From: JAAYED01 sp040772225
Lineage (GTDB): Bacteria > Chloroflexota > Anaerolineae > UBA1429
NCBI GenBank assembly: GCA_040772225.1
Contig: JAXGYO010000003.1
Span: 571,595-635,594 of the forward strand
Length of the DNA: 64,000 nt
Direction: 5' to 3'
Shown: positions 41,955 to 50,439 of the stretch, one piece after another
Position numbering within the stretch: position 1 is the first letter of the stretch
Layout of the letters: every line of letters starts with the position of its first letter
Program-made: the position numbers and the translations under genes
The notes under the pieces: model-generated
Told to the model about the DNA's origin: nothing
Databases searched by the model: none
What the model saw: only the letters and a program-made list of their open reading frames with translations

Positions 41955-42820
41955 CTCACTGACGCCTGCTTGCGGGCCGCGCGAAATGCCCGGATCCAGC
42001 CCGCAGCCCATTCATCGTGTCCCAGGCTCAGATTGGCCGCCCGAATCGTCTCCATCATGCGCGCGTCAAGCGGGTTGGCAATCGGGCAGGTAGCCCCCAG
42101 CGCGATGGCCATGGCCACAAAGGTCGCATTGAGTGCCGGGCGCAACGGCAGGCCGTGGGAGACGTTGCTCACACCCAGCGTGATATTCACATCCAGTTCC
42201 TGGCGCACCAGGCGGATGGTCTCCAGAGTGACCCGTCCCGCCCCGGTATCGGCGCCGACTGCCATCGTGAGCGGATCCACGATCACATGCTCCCGTGGGA
42301 TGCCGAGTGCCACCGCACGCGCGAGGATGCGCTCGGCCACCCGCAGCCGGGCCTCGGCGGTTTCGGGAATACCGCTGTCGTCCATCGCAAGGGCGATCAC
42401 GGCAGCGCCGTAAGCCTGCACCACCGGCAGCACAGCCTCCAGCACGTGCTCCTCGCCCGTAACCGAGTTGACCAGGGCAATACCATCGTAGGCCTCCAAC
42501 CCGGCCCGAAGAACGGTGGCGTCGGCACTGTCGAGACACAGCGGCGTATCCGTCACCTCCTGAATGGCCCTCACCGCTGCGGCCATGAGGGTGGCCTGGT
42601 CGGCGCTCGGCAGGCCCACATTGACATCCAGCAGTGCCGCACCGGCCTCGGCCTGCGCTTTGGCATCGCGCTGGACCAACGCCATATTGCCACGGGCAAG
42701 CTGCGCGCTCAGCGTCTTGCGCCCGGTGGGATTGATGCGCTCACCGATCACGGCCACGGGCTGCCCGGGGCCAATGCTGACCTGACGCGCTCGCGAACGG
42801 ACGATCGTCTCTACCATCAT
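41951..42820 (-). CDS. Pterin-binding (methyltetrahydrofolate) methyltransferase domain protein
   Basis: The product is 289 residues with a TIM barrel of the DHPS/MeTr superfamily. It shows VAVIGERINPTGRK at the start, AGAALLDVNVGLP, TPLCLDSADATVLRAGLEAY, LVNSVTGEE and LGVSNVSHGLP. This matches methyltetrahydrofolate-binding domains of MetH and of the corrinoid-protein methyltransferase AcsE rather than folate-synthesis FolP. It overlaps the upstream homocysteine methyltransferase/MTHFR gene by 4 bases. A cobalamin-binding partner would be needed for methyl transfer, but none is seen in the window. Confidence 0.88.
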   Translation of the reverse strand: MMVETIVRSRARQVSIGPGQPVAVIGERINPTGRKTLSAQLARGNMALVQRDAKAQAEAGAALLDVNVGLPSADQATLMAAAVRAIQEVTDTPLCLDSADATVLRAGLEAYDGIALVNSVTGEEHVLEAVLPVVQAYGAAVIALAMDDSGIPETAEARLRVAERILARAVALGIPREHVIVDPLTMAVGADTGAGRVTLETIRLVRQELDVNITLGVSNVSHGLPLRPALNATFVAMAIALGATCPIANPLDARMMETIRAANLSLGHDEWAAGWIRAFRAARKQASVS

Positions 42821-44688
42821 ACCTGCTCCTCTGTGTTGCGAGAGAGCGCTTTGAGCACATCCAGCGCCATGTCGTGCCGGTTATAGGAAGGCATCAAATA
42901 GACCCCCTGGAAGCGTTCCGCGGCCTGCAGCAGCAGTTCCTGCCCCAGCCGGACCCCCTCCTCTCGGCCGTTGGCGCCCGCCCGGCGCATCCGCTCCAGC
43001 GCTTCCTCGCTCAGGGTGATACCTGGAATCTCGTTGTGCAGGAACTCGGCGTGCCGCTGGCTCAGCAGGGGCAGCAGCCCCATCAGCACCGGTATCGAGA
43101 GGGGCCCGCCATAAACTTCCAGGAACCGATCCCAGGTCTCCATGTCATAGATGGGCTGCGTCATGATGAACTCGGCGCCCGCGGTGATCTTGTCGCGCAG
43201 GCGGCGCGCCTCGGTCTCCAGATCCTCGCGGGTGGGGTCCACAGCCGCACCCACGCAAAAACCTGCCGGGCTGCCCATCTCGCTGCCGGCGATATCGTGT
43301 CCCTGCTTCATCTGGGCGATCACGCGCACCAGCCCGATCGAGTCGATGTCATAGACGCCCGTCGACTGGCTGAGATCACCAAGCGCGGGCGGATCGCCGG
43401 TGAGCGCCAGGATGTTCCGCACCCCCAGTGCATGCGCCCCGATGAGATGCGACTGGATCCCCATCAGGTTGCGGTCACGGGTGGTCAGGTGCAGCACCGT
43501 CTCGATGCCCGTTTGCGCCTGGATCAAGTTGCAGGCCGCCAGCGCATCCATGCGCACCCGGGCCATGGGGCTATCAGTGACGTTGATCAGATCGACCTGG
43601 CCGCTATCCGCGAGCGCCCTGGCGTGGCGCAGGAGAGCCGCCGGGCTGAGGCCCCGGGGCGGCGAGAGCTCTACCGCCGTGATGAACTTGCCCGCTGCGA
43701 GTTTCTCGTGCATGCCAGTGGGCTCTGGCGCCAACGCCTCCTCGGCCTGGCGCGAGGGCGCGCGCACAATCACGGGCTCTACCGGCACCCTGACACCGCC
43801 ATGCAGATAGATGTCCATCGCCTGGCGCATCGCCGCGATATGATCGGGCCCGGTGCCACAGCACCCCCCCAGCACACGGACGCCGGCCTCGAGAAAGTCG
43901 CGCACCCGGGCACCAAAATAGGCGGGGTTGGAGAGATAGATCAGCCGCCCGGCGGTCTGTGTGGGCATGCCAGCATTCGGAATGGCGGAGACGTATCGCA
44001 CGCCCGCCGCCAACATCTGGCGGGCCACACTGAGTACGCCCTCCGGCCCAACGCTGCAGTTGGCCCCGATCACATCCGCGCCCAGATCCTGCAGAGCGCT
44101 CGCCACCTTGACCGCGGTCTGCCCCCAGGGGGTGCGGCCGTCCTCATCAAAGGTCGCCTGCGCGATCACCGGCAGATCGCTCAGCTCGCGCACCGCCTGC
44201 AGGGCAATGCAGAGCATGTTCAGATCCGCAAAGGTCTCGAGAATGAACAGGTCAACCCCGCCATCGATCAAACCAGCCACTTGCTCGCGATAGAACGCGT
44301 GAGCCTTCTCAGCGCTGATCTCACCCAGCGGGGCCAGCGTGCCTCCCAGCGGACCGATCGATCCCGCGACAAAGGCGGTGCTGCCGGCGATATCACGCGC
44401 ATAGCGTGCAATGCGCCCGCCCCGCCGGTTGATATCCCGCACCTGGCTCTCGCGACCATAGGCCGCTAGCTTGGAGCCATTGGCACCAAAGGTGTTGGTC
44501 TCGATGATCTCGGCGCCCGCGGCCAGATAGTCCATGTGCACGCGCTGCACCAGATCGGGGTCGGTGATGTTGACAGCGTCATAGCACTGGCTGGGCAGAA
44601 TGCCACGGGCATAAAGCTCGGTGCCCATGGCACCGTCGCCCAGAATCGGGCCTTGCTCAAGACGGGCGAGAAAGGGATGAATGGTCAT
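42817..44688 (-). CDS. Bifunctional homocysteine S-methyltransferase / 5,10-methylenetetrahydrofolate reductase
   Basis: The product is 623 residues. The N-terminal Hcy-binding barrel (~1-300) has DGAMGTELYARGI, NTFGAN and the zinc ligands in VLGGCCGTGPDHI. The C-terminal MTHFR domain (~325-615) has FITAVELSPPRGL, the FAD region LALTGDPPALGD and IMTQPIYDME. The fusion is known from Firmicutes (YitJ) and Chloroflexi. It would reduce methylene-THF and supply or use methyl groups for methionine. It is coupled to the pterin-binding gene. Confidence 0.94.
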   Translation of the reverse strand: MTIHPFLARLEQGPILGDGAMGTELYARGILPSQCYDAVNITDPDLVQRVHMDYLAAGAEIIETNTFGANGSKLAAYGRESQVRDINRRGGRIARYARDIAGSTAFVAGSIGPLGGTLAPLGEISAEKAHAFYREQVAGLIDGGVDLFILETFADLNMLCIALQAVRELSDLPVIAQATFDEDGRTPWGQTAVKVASALQDLGADVIGANCSVGPEGVLSVARQMLAAGVRYVSAIPNAGMPTQTAGRLIYLSNPAYFGARVRDFLEAGVRVLGGCCGTGPDHIAAMRQAMDIYLHGGVRVPVEPVIVRAPSRQAEEALAPEPTGMHEKLAAGKFITAVELSPPRGLSPAALLRHARALADSGQVDLINVTDSPMARVRMDALAACNLIQAQTGIETVLHLTTRDRNLMGIQSHLIGAHALGVRNILALTGDPPALGDLSQSTGVYDIDSIGLVRVIAQMKQGHDIAGSEMGSPAGFCVGAAVDPTREDLETEARRLRDKITAGAEFIMTQPIYDMETWDRFLEVYGGPLSIPVLMGLLPLLSQRHAEFLHNEIPGITLSEEALERMRRAGANGREEGVRLGQELLLQAAERFQGVYLMPSYNRHDMALDVLKALSRNTEEQV

Positions 44689-44771
44689 CGGCGCACTCCG
44701 ACACTATCGACATAATCCAGTAAATCGTTATCGTCATTGAGGCTGGACGTCGTTGATCCAGCAACAGTCGC

Positions 44772-46160
44772 CTAAGGCAAGGGCATCACCCGGATAATAC
44801 GGTCATCCTCCGGGGCTGGCCAGGCACGGCCATCCTGATTGCTGGTGGAGATGTACAGGTACCCCTCCGGACCCACAATAACCTCGCGAATGCGCTGAAA
44901 CTCTCCGTTCAAGACCCTGGCCGAGGCCAGCGTCTGATCCAGTGCATCGCCGCCAAGCTCGACCCGCAGGATATCGCTGCCCCGCAGCATCCCGATAAAG
45001 GCCATGTTCTCCCAGGAAGCAAACGGGGCGCCTCGATAAAACGTGACTGAGGCGGGCGCCCAGGTGTCCTCACCGCTGTTTAGCACAGGGGCGATCAGAT
45101 CCAACCCGGCCGCGCCGGCAGGATCCAGAACATCATCGCCTGCAACAAACGGCCAACCATAGTTACCGCCGGGAATGATCCGGTTGAACTCGTCACGGCA
45201 GCAGGAGCCAAACTCGCCGCTGGGGCCGTGCTCAACGCTGTAGAGGACACCCGTCTCCGGATGCCATGCCAGGCCCTGCGGGTTACGATGCCCATAGGAA
45301 TATACCAGCGATCCAGGGAAGGGGTTATCAGCCGGCACGGAGCCGTCGGGATTCATCCGCAGGATCTTGCCCGCCAGCGAGTCCAGGTCCTGCGCCAGGG
45401 CAGGACGTCCCGCGTCACCGGTGGTGGCATAGAGCATCCCGTCGGGGCCAAAAGCCAGCCGCCCGCCGTCGTGGTTGCGCGCCCCGGGGATACCGTCCAC
45501 AAGCACCATCTCACCGGAGAGTCCAGCCTCCCCCAGCGTATACCGAGCGATCCGGTTGGCCAGCCCCCCTCCCTGCTCAAGGGTATACATCAGGTAGAGG
45601 TGCTTGTTCGTGGAAAACTGCGGGTCCAGCGCCAGCCCCAGCAGGCCGCCCTCACCCGTAGCCGCCACAGCAAGCTCCGCAACCGGCTCGGGGTCGAGTT
45701 GTCCGTCGCGGATTACCCGCAGGCGCCCCGGCCGCTCGGTGAAATAGAGTGCGCCAGAGTCGTCGAAGGAAAGCGCCCAGGGCACGCTGAGGTCCGCGGC
45801 CACGACCTCTGTGGTGTAGGCCACATCTTCGGGCACTGGCAGGGCCGTTGCAGCAGGCGCTATTGTTGCGACCACAACCGCCGTCGCAGTCTCCGTCGCT
45901 GCGGGAAGAGTTGCGATGCTCACAGCCTCAGTAGGAGGCGGGGTGGCGCTGGCTTTGGGCAGGGTTGAGGTATGCGTGGGCGCGAAGGTCGGCACGACAC
46001 CAGCAGCGGTCTTTGCGGCCGCCGGCATGGTGACAGATGTCTGCTGTGCGGCGACGGCAGTCTCTGCGGGCATCGCCGCCCCTCCACCGGCCGTGTCCCG
46101 GCATCCGCCCAGGACCAATACCACTGCCACTGCCAACGGCCACAGTCTACGCCCGTTCAC
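44772..46160 (-). CDS. PQQ-dependent-type sugar dehydrogenase (glucose/sorbosone dehydrogenase) lipoprotein
   Basis: GTG 46160 (AAAGGGGG seven bases upstream) gives a lipoprotein signal RRLWPLAVAVVLVLGGC and a Thr/Ala/Pro-rich linker. A six-bladed propeller of the GSDH family follows: LSVPWALSFDDSGALYFTER, GLLGLALDPQFSTNKHLYLM, GIPGARNHDGGRLAFGPDGM and YSYGHRNPQGLAWHPETGVL. It would oxidise aldoses outside the cytoplasm, with PQQ if the cofactor is available. ATG 46187 in frame lacks a ribosome-binding site. The protein is otherwise complete. Confidence 0.9.
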   Translation of the reverse strand: MNGRRLWPLAVAVVLVLGGCRDTAGGGAAMPAETAVAAQQTSVTMPAAAKTAAGVVPTFAPTHTSTLPKASATPPPTEAVSIATLPAATETATAVVVATIAPAATALPVPEDVAYTTEVVAADLSVPWALSFDDSGALYFTERPGRLRVIRDGQLDPEPVAELAVAATGEGGLLGLALDPQFSTNKHLYLMYTLEQGGGLANRIARYTLGEAGLSGEMVLVDGIPGARNHDGGRLAFGPDGMLYATTGDAGRPALAQDLDSLAGKILRMNPDGSVPADNPFPGSLVYSYGHRNPQGLAWHPETGVLYSVEHGPSGEFGSCCRDEFNRIIPGGNYGWPFVAGDDVLDPAGAAGLDLIAPVLNSGEDTWAPASVTFYRGAPFASWENMAFIGMLRGSDILRVELGGDALDQTLASARVLNGEFQRIREVIVGPEGYLYISTSNQDGRAWPAPEDDRIIRVMPLP

Positions 46161-46256
46161 ACCGGCACCCCCTTTATTGTCAGGCATAACTATAGCACGC
46201 CCTGGCCCGTGAGGCACACGGCGCCAGGGCGCTGCAGCATCTGTGAGATGGCCGGC

Positions 46257-47090
46257 TCAGGGCAGCGTCAACTCCCGTGTGAGGCCGTTGACATCCAGCG
46301 TGTAGGTCCCCGGCGCGAGGCCGCTGACGTCCACTGTGACGGTCTCGGTATAGGGCACGATCGCCTGCGTGCACATGGCGCCTCGTGGGCGCTCGGTCTC
46401 GACGGTGAGGACAATGCGCATGTCGTCTACAGACTGCGTTGTGCCGTGGAACTTGGTGCAGCCGTCCGGATAGTACCCGCTCACCATCACACGCAGCGCT
46501 GCAGGATCATCCGAATCCAGAATCTCGACATCCTCGACGACCGCCGGGCGAATCAGCAGATCACCCGCAGGCTTACTGGTCGACTTTGTCGGCGTTGCAC
46601 TGGCGCCGATGGTGAGAGGCAGCTCCCACTCACCCACCTGAATGATGTAACTGCCGTCAGGCAAGTCCGCCGTATCCAGCGCGATCTCGCTCATGAACGG
46701 CACCAGAGCCTGCGTACAGATCATGCCCTCCGGTCTCACTGCGACAACTTCCACCACCAGGGCATCGCCCCACCGGTACTGCCGAATCTCCGAAACTCGG
46801 GTGCACCCATCGGCCAGATCGCCCTCGATCTGCAGCATCCACGGCGCGCCAGGACGCTCGGGCTCAACCAGCGATACCCCGTTAACATAGGCCCTGCTCG
46901 GGACCAGGCGTGCAGGCGCGTCCTTGTCCGTCTCCGGTGTCGCCGAGGCCACGGGCGCCGGTGTCCCCTCAGCCGTAGGTGACTGCTGTGTCTCCGGCGT
47001 GGGCAACGCGGCGGGCGCCTGCGGAGCACAGGACGCGATGAGCAATACTGAGGCCAAAAGCACAAACAACCAGACTATAGAACGAAACAC
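46257..47090 (-). CDS. Lipoprotein with duplicated ~95-residue domain, unknown function
   Basis: The signal peptide MFRSIVWLFVLLASVLLIAS is followed by the lipobox Cys and a Pro/Thr linker. Two homologous domains follow. One (~68-165) contains DLADGCTRVSEIRQ and GMICTQALVPF, and the second (~185-277) contains YYPDGCTKFHGTTQ and GAMCTQAIVPY. Each therefore has DGCT and MCTQA Cys pairs and ends in a YTLDVNG-like strand. The pairs may form disulfides outside the cell. I do not recognise a named family. It lies 97 bases upstream of the sugar dehydrogenase gene on the same strand. Confidence 0.75.
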   Translation of the reverse strand: MFRSIVWLFVLLASVLLIASCAPQAPAALPTPETQQSPTAEGTPAPVASATPETDKDAPARLVPSRAYVNGVSLVEPERPGAPWMLQIEGDLADGCTRVSEIRQYRWGDALVVEVVAVRPEGMICTQALVPFMSEIALDTADLPDGSYIIQVGEWELPLTIGASATPTKSTSKPAGDLLIRPAVVEDVEILDSDDPAALRVMVSGYYPDGCTKFHGTTQSVDDMRIVLTVETERPRGAMCTQAIVPYTETVTVDVSGLAPGTYTLDVNGLTRELTLP

Positions 47091-47128
47091 AGATCCTCCT
47101 CAGACATCGGAACAGACCGGTTGACTCA

Positions 47129-48532
47129 CTATCTCTTTTGACGCTTCCTGCTGCCCCGAGGTTCCGCCGAGTCGGTAGTCACGGCAGCACGCCGGGCGCG
47201 CGCCGCCTCATAGTCTGAATAGTTGCCCGGAGAACTTGCCAGAACGCCTCCTTCGAGAGCAGCGACGCGCGTAACGATGCGATCCAGGAAATAGCGGTCA
47301 TGCGAGATCACCAGGACGGTCCCCTCAAAATCTTCCAGCGCCGCCTCCAATACCTCGGCAGAGGGAATGTCCAGGTTGTTGGTCGGCTCATCCAACAGCA
47401 GCAGGTTGGCATCGCCGAGCATCAGCAGCGCCATCTGCAGGCGTCCCTTTTCGCCGCCCGAGAGGTTCCGAACGGGCTCGCGCACCTGCTGATAGGGGAA
47501 GACAAACCGTCCGAGAAAGGACACCGCGTCGCTCTCCGACATCGGGCCGGCGCGCATGACCGTCTCGAGCAGCGTGAGTTCGGGATCGAGCGTCTCGTGC
47601 TCCTGCGCATACAGGCCCACGCGCACGCCCGGGCCGATGCGCAGGCTGCCGGCGGTGGGCTCCAGTTCGCCCAGGATCAGGCGGAACAGCACGGTCTTGC
47701 CCGCCCCGTTTGGCCCCACAAGCCCGACGCGATCGCCGTGGAATAGCAGCAGATCTACACGATCCAGGACAACGTTATCGTCATCAGCAGTCGTAAAGCT
47801 CTTGCGCAGGCCCGAGATCTCGAGCACGCGCTGACTGCCGCGCCAGCCGGGCAGTGACAGCCCCATACGACGCTGAGACCCGACCGGGGCATCCAGCCTT
47901 TCCATATGCTCCAGCCGCTTGAGGATGGCCTTACCTCGCGCCGAGAACTTGGCATTGTCATAGACCTTGCCCCAGGTCATCAGGCGTTTGGCGGATTGCT
48001 CGAGGCGAGCAATCTCGCGCCCCTGTATCTCGTAGAGCTGTCCCTGGCGCGCGCGGCGCAGCTCGCGCTCGGCGGCATACTCGGAATAGTTGCCGGCGTA
48101 CTCTGTCAGCCGCCCCTGCTCCAACTCCGCGATCGCATCGGCGACCAGGTCCAGCAGGTAGCGGTCGTGGGACACGACCACGACGCCGCCCTTGTAGTCG
48201 CGGATATACTGCTCCAGCATCTCCTTGCCCGCCAGGTCCAGATGGTTGTCGGGCTCGTCCAGCAGGAGCAGATCGGGCTGCACGGCCATGAGCCTGGCCA
48301 GCGCCAGCAACTTTTTCTGGCCGCCGCTGAGCACCTCTACAGACAGATCAAGGTCGGCCTCGCTGAACCTGAGACTCGCCAGAATGCCCCGTAGCCTCCC
48401 CTCGAAACCGGGGCCGCCCACCTGTTCGTAGGCATCCACCAGGGACTCTTGCTCGGCCAGCGCCCGCTCCAGCCGGCGCGCATGGCTGTACACGCGCGGA
48501 TCGCTCAGCCGAGCCTCATACGCACCGATCAT
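47129..48532 (-). CDS. ABC-F family ATPase lacking the first Walker A (N-terminal truncation)
   Basis: The product is 467 residues. It retains the first-domain signature VLSGGQKKLLALARLMAVQP and Walker B LLLLDEPDNHLDLAG, the linker helices, and a complete second domain (GLVGPNGAGKTVLFRL, NLSGGEKGRLQMALLML, LLLLDEPTNNLDIPS). The ~100 N-terminal residues that would hold the first Walker A are missing. The upstream 300 bases contain no matching segment in any frame, and an in-frame stop precedes ATG 48532. Intact ABC-F proteins act on ribosomes. This copy is probably a decayed gene or a half-site variant. Confidence 0.85.
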   Translation of the reverse strand: MIGAYEARLSDPRVYSHARRLERALAEQESLVDAYEQVGGPGFEGRLRGILASLRFSEADLDLSVEVLSGGQKKLLALARLMAVQPDLLLLDEPDNHLDLAGKEMLEQYIRDYKGGVVVVSHDRYLLDLVADAIAELEQGRLTEYAGNYSEYAAERELRRARQGQLYEIQGREIARLEQSAKRLMTWGKVYDNAKFSARGKAILKRLEHMERLDAPVGSQRRMGLSLPGWRGSQRVLEISGLRKSFTTADDDNVVLDRVDLLLFHGDRVGLVGPNGAGKTVLFRLILGELEPTAGSLRIGPGVRVGLYAQEHETLDPELTLLETVMRAGPMSESDAVSFLGRFVFPYQQVREPVRNLSGGEKGRLQMALLMLGDANLLLLDEPTNNLDIPSAEVLEAALEDFEGTVLVISHDRYFLDRIVTRVAALEGGVLASSPGNYSDYEAARARRAAVTTDSAEPRGSRKRQKR

Positions 48533-48829
48533 CGCGCTCGCGTACCCCCCTCTTCAACTGCATGGCCCCTGACAGGCCTATGGCACCCGGCGATGCGCGC
48601 ACGCATGCGGCGTCATCGCTGGAACGAGTCCTCGGCAACCGTTTGCGCAATGGCGTCTGCCGCTGAGACAGACGTCTGATACCAGACGAGGATATCTGCA
48701 TTGCGCCTTGCCCACAAACGCCCGAATCACGCTCCCCTTGCAGCGCATTGACGCCTGCCCTCCCTGTGTGTTATATCATCCGGTAGAAACGCCATAGGCG
48801 TTCGATGACCATAGAGAGAAAGGGGAGCT
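48533..48829. other. Intergenic stretch without a recognisable gene
   Basis: The missing N-terminus of the ABC-F gene should lie here, but no frame encodes a P-loop. A short open frame at 48516-48701 on the minus strand has no family resemblance. There is an AGACGTCTG.. palindrome-like word near 48670. I see no RNA gene. Confidence 0.5.
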
Positions 48830-49471
48830 ATGAAGAAAGCACTGATCATCCAGGGCGGTTGGCAGGGGCACGAGCCCGTGCAGGTATCGGATATCCTTGC
48901 GGCGGCGCTGCGTGAGAACGACGTCGAGGTCGAGATCGCCGATACGTTGGACGTCCTCAAGGAGCGCGACCTCAAGGCGCTGGACCTGATCATCATGCAG
49001 TGGACGATGGGCAAGATCGAGCGCGACCAGCTCGAGCCCCTGCTGGAGGCGGTCGAAAGCGGCGTGGGCATCGCCGGCTTGCATGGCGGGATGGGCGACG
49101 CCTTCCGTGAGGCGACCCAGTATCAATACATGGTGGGCGGCCAGTGGGTGGCCCACCCCGGCAACGACGGCATCGATTACGACGTGTACATCGTCGACAA
49201 GGGCCACTGGATCACCCAGGGCGTCTCTGGTTTTCACGCCAAGTCCGAGCACTATTACATGCATATTGATCCGGCCATCCATGTCCTGGCTGCGACGCCT
49301 TTTGGCGATGTGGCCATGCCAGTGGCCTGGACCAAGATGTGGGGCAAGGGACGCGTGTTTTACAGCTCAATGGGGCACCTGGCCTCGGTCTTTGATCAGG
49401 ATCCCAATATCCTCAAGCTGCAGACGCGGGGCATGCTCTGGGCGGCCCACGCCCTCGAGGGCGCGGACTAG
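48830..49471 (+). CDS. ThuA-like (trehalose utilisation) glutamine-amidotransferase-fold protein
   Basis: The product is 213 residues. It starts MKKALIIQGGWQGHEPVQVS and includes GVGIAGLHGGMGDAFREATQ, YMVGGQWVAHPG and VAWTKMWGKGRVFYSSMGHL, all conserved in ThuA proteins. The fold is class I glutamine amidotransferase-like without the catalytic Cys. ThuA genes usually accompany sugar-degradation loci, and sugar genes are found on the opposite strand ~3.3 kb downstream. The ribosome-binding site AAAGGGGAG precedes the ATG. Confidence 0.9.
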   Translation: MKKALIIQGGWQGHEPVQVSDILAAALRENDVEVEIADTLDVLKERDLKALDLIIMQWTMGKIERDQLEPLLEAVESGVGIAGLHGGMGDAFREATQYQYMVGGQWVAHPGNDGIDYDVYIVDKGHWITQGVSGFHAKSEHYYMHIDPAIHVLAATPFGDVAMPVAWTKMWGKGRVFYSSMGHLASVFDQDPNILKLQTRGMLWAAHALEGAD

Positions 49472-49486
49472 GCGCCAGCTATCAGG

Positions 49487-49528
49487 CCGTCTCCGGCCGG
49501 GTGCACCCAAAAGCCGGGCCGGAGACGG
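49487..49528. terminator. Strong hairpin after thuA
   Basis: CCGTCTCCGGCC (49487-49498) and GGCCGGAGACGG (49517-49528) are a perfect 12-bp inverted repeat, 16 bases after the thuA stop codon. There is no T run after it, so it may be a terminator helper or an mRNA-stabilising structure. The rest of the gap to 49796 holds the promoter below and nothing else I recognise. Confidence 0.5.
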
Positions 49529-49705
49529 TCAGCAAGCGGGCCTGTTGCGAGGCAAGTCGGCAGAGCCCTGGTCCAGCTACGGCCGGGCTCATTATCGATG
49601 GCAACATCGTTTCAGACCGCTCTCTAGCGCCCGGGCTCGTGGGCAGCCATTCTAGCGCCCAGATAGCCTTGCGCGTTCGGTCGAGTGACCCTCCTCCACG
49701 GGCAC

Positions 49706-49734
49706 TGTCATCCTCCCTCCCCGCATGCTATAAT
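49706..49734 (+). promoter_or_regulatory. Extended -10 promoter for the PH-domain gene
   Basis: TGC-TATAAT (TATAAT at 49729-49734) is a perfect extended -10 element. The -35 region near 49706-49711 (CTGTCA) is weak. It lies ~60 bases before the PH-domain gene start. Confidence 0.55.
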
Positions 49735-49796
49735 GCCGGTGCAAGATCTCCTGCCTTCCCGGGAGCGTTCACCATCGGCATCACCTGGAGGTACCA

Positions 49797-50380
49797 TGAG
49801 TAGGCCCGTTGTCTTCCGGCCTAGCGACAAGTATCGGACACATGTCCTGGCTAACGTGTCGTGGATCCTTGTATTCTGCGTGCTCCCCTTTTCGCTGCTG
49901 GCTCTCATCCCTGAGCTGGGGCTGACGTACCTTCTGTGGTTCCTTGTAGCCAATATCGCCTGGCTCGTGCCCACGTTTCTCCTGGTGCCGAGATATTGTC
50001 AATCGATTGAGTACGAGTTCGGTGCCCAGGATCTGCTGGCCCGGCGTGGCATCATTACTCGTTCTGAGAGCATGGTCCCTTATCGTATGGTTACCAATGT
50101 GGAGGTCAAGCGGGGCCCTATCGCTCGCGCGCTGGGAATCGGGACGCTCAAGGTGCACACGGCCGGATACAGCCAGCAGTCCCAGTCCGAGGCCACGCTC
50201 AACGGGCTCGCGAACTGGGAGGAGGTGCGCCAGAGCCTGCTGGATCGCATCCACGAGCATCAGGCGGAGGCCGCCAGGGTTGGTGCTGACATGTCACCGG
50301 TCGCGGGCACCGAATCTCTCGCCACAGAGATCCTCGGTGACATTCTTGCTGAGGTCCGGGCGCTGCGAGAACAGCGGTAA
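49797..50380 (+). CDS. Bacterial PH-domain (DUF304/YdbS-like) membrane protein
   Basis: The product is 194 residues. ATG 49797 follows GGAGGTACC. Two transmembrane helices (WILVFCVLPFSLLALIPELG and LTYLLWFLVANIAWLVPTFL) precede a bPH2 domain containing YEFGAQDLLARRGIITRSES and MVPYRMVTNVEVKRGPIARA. The C-terminal tail is acidic and helical. YdbS-type proteins are linked to envelope stress or resistance to exogenous agents, but the role here is unknown. Confidence 0.88.
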
Positions 50381-50439
50381 TCCTGTCACGAGTGCCGGTC
50401 TGGCGCTTCAGTCCGAGGTATCGCAGAAGGAGAGGCCCC

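Noticed and set aside
42874..44469. Long plus-strand open frame opposite the homocysteine methyltransferase/MTHFR gene
   Set aside because: The minus-strand gene has all family motifs. The opposite frame is His/Arg/Gln-rich without any domain and is a GC-driven shadow.
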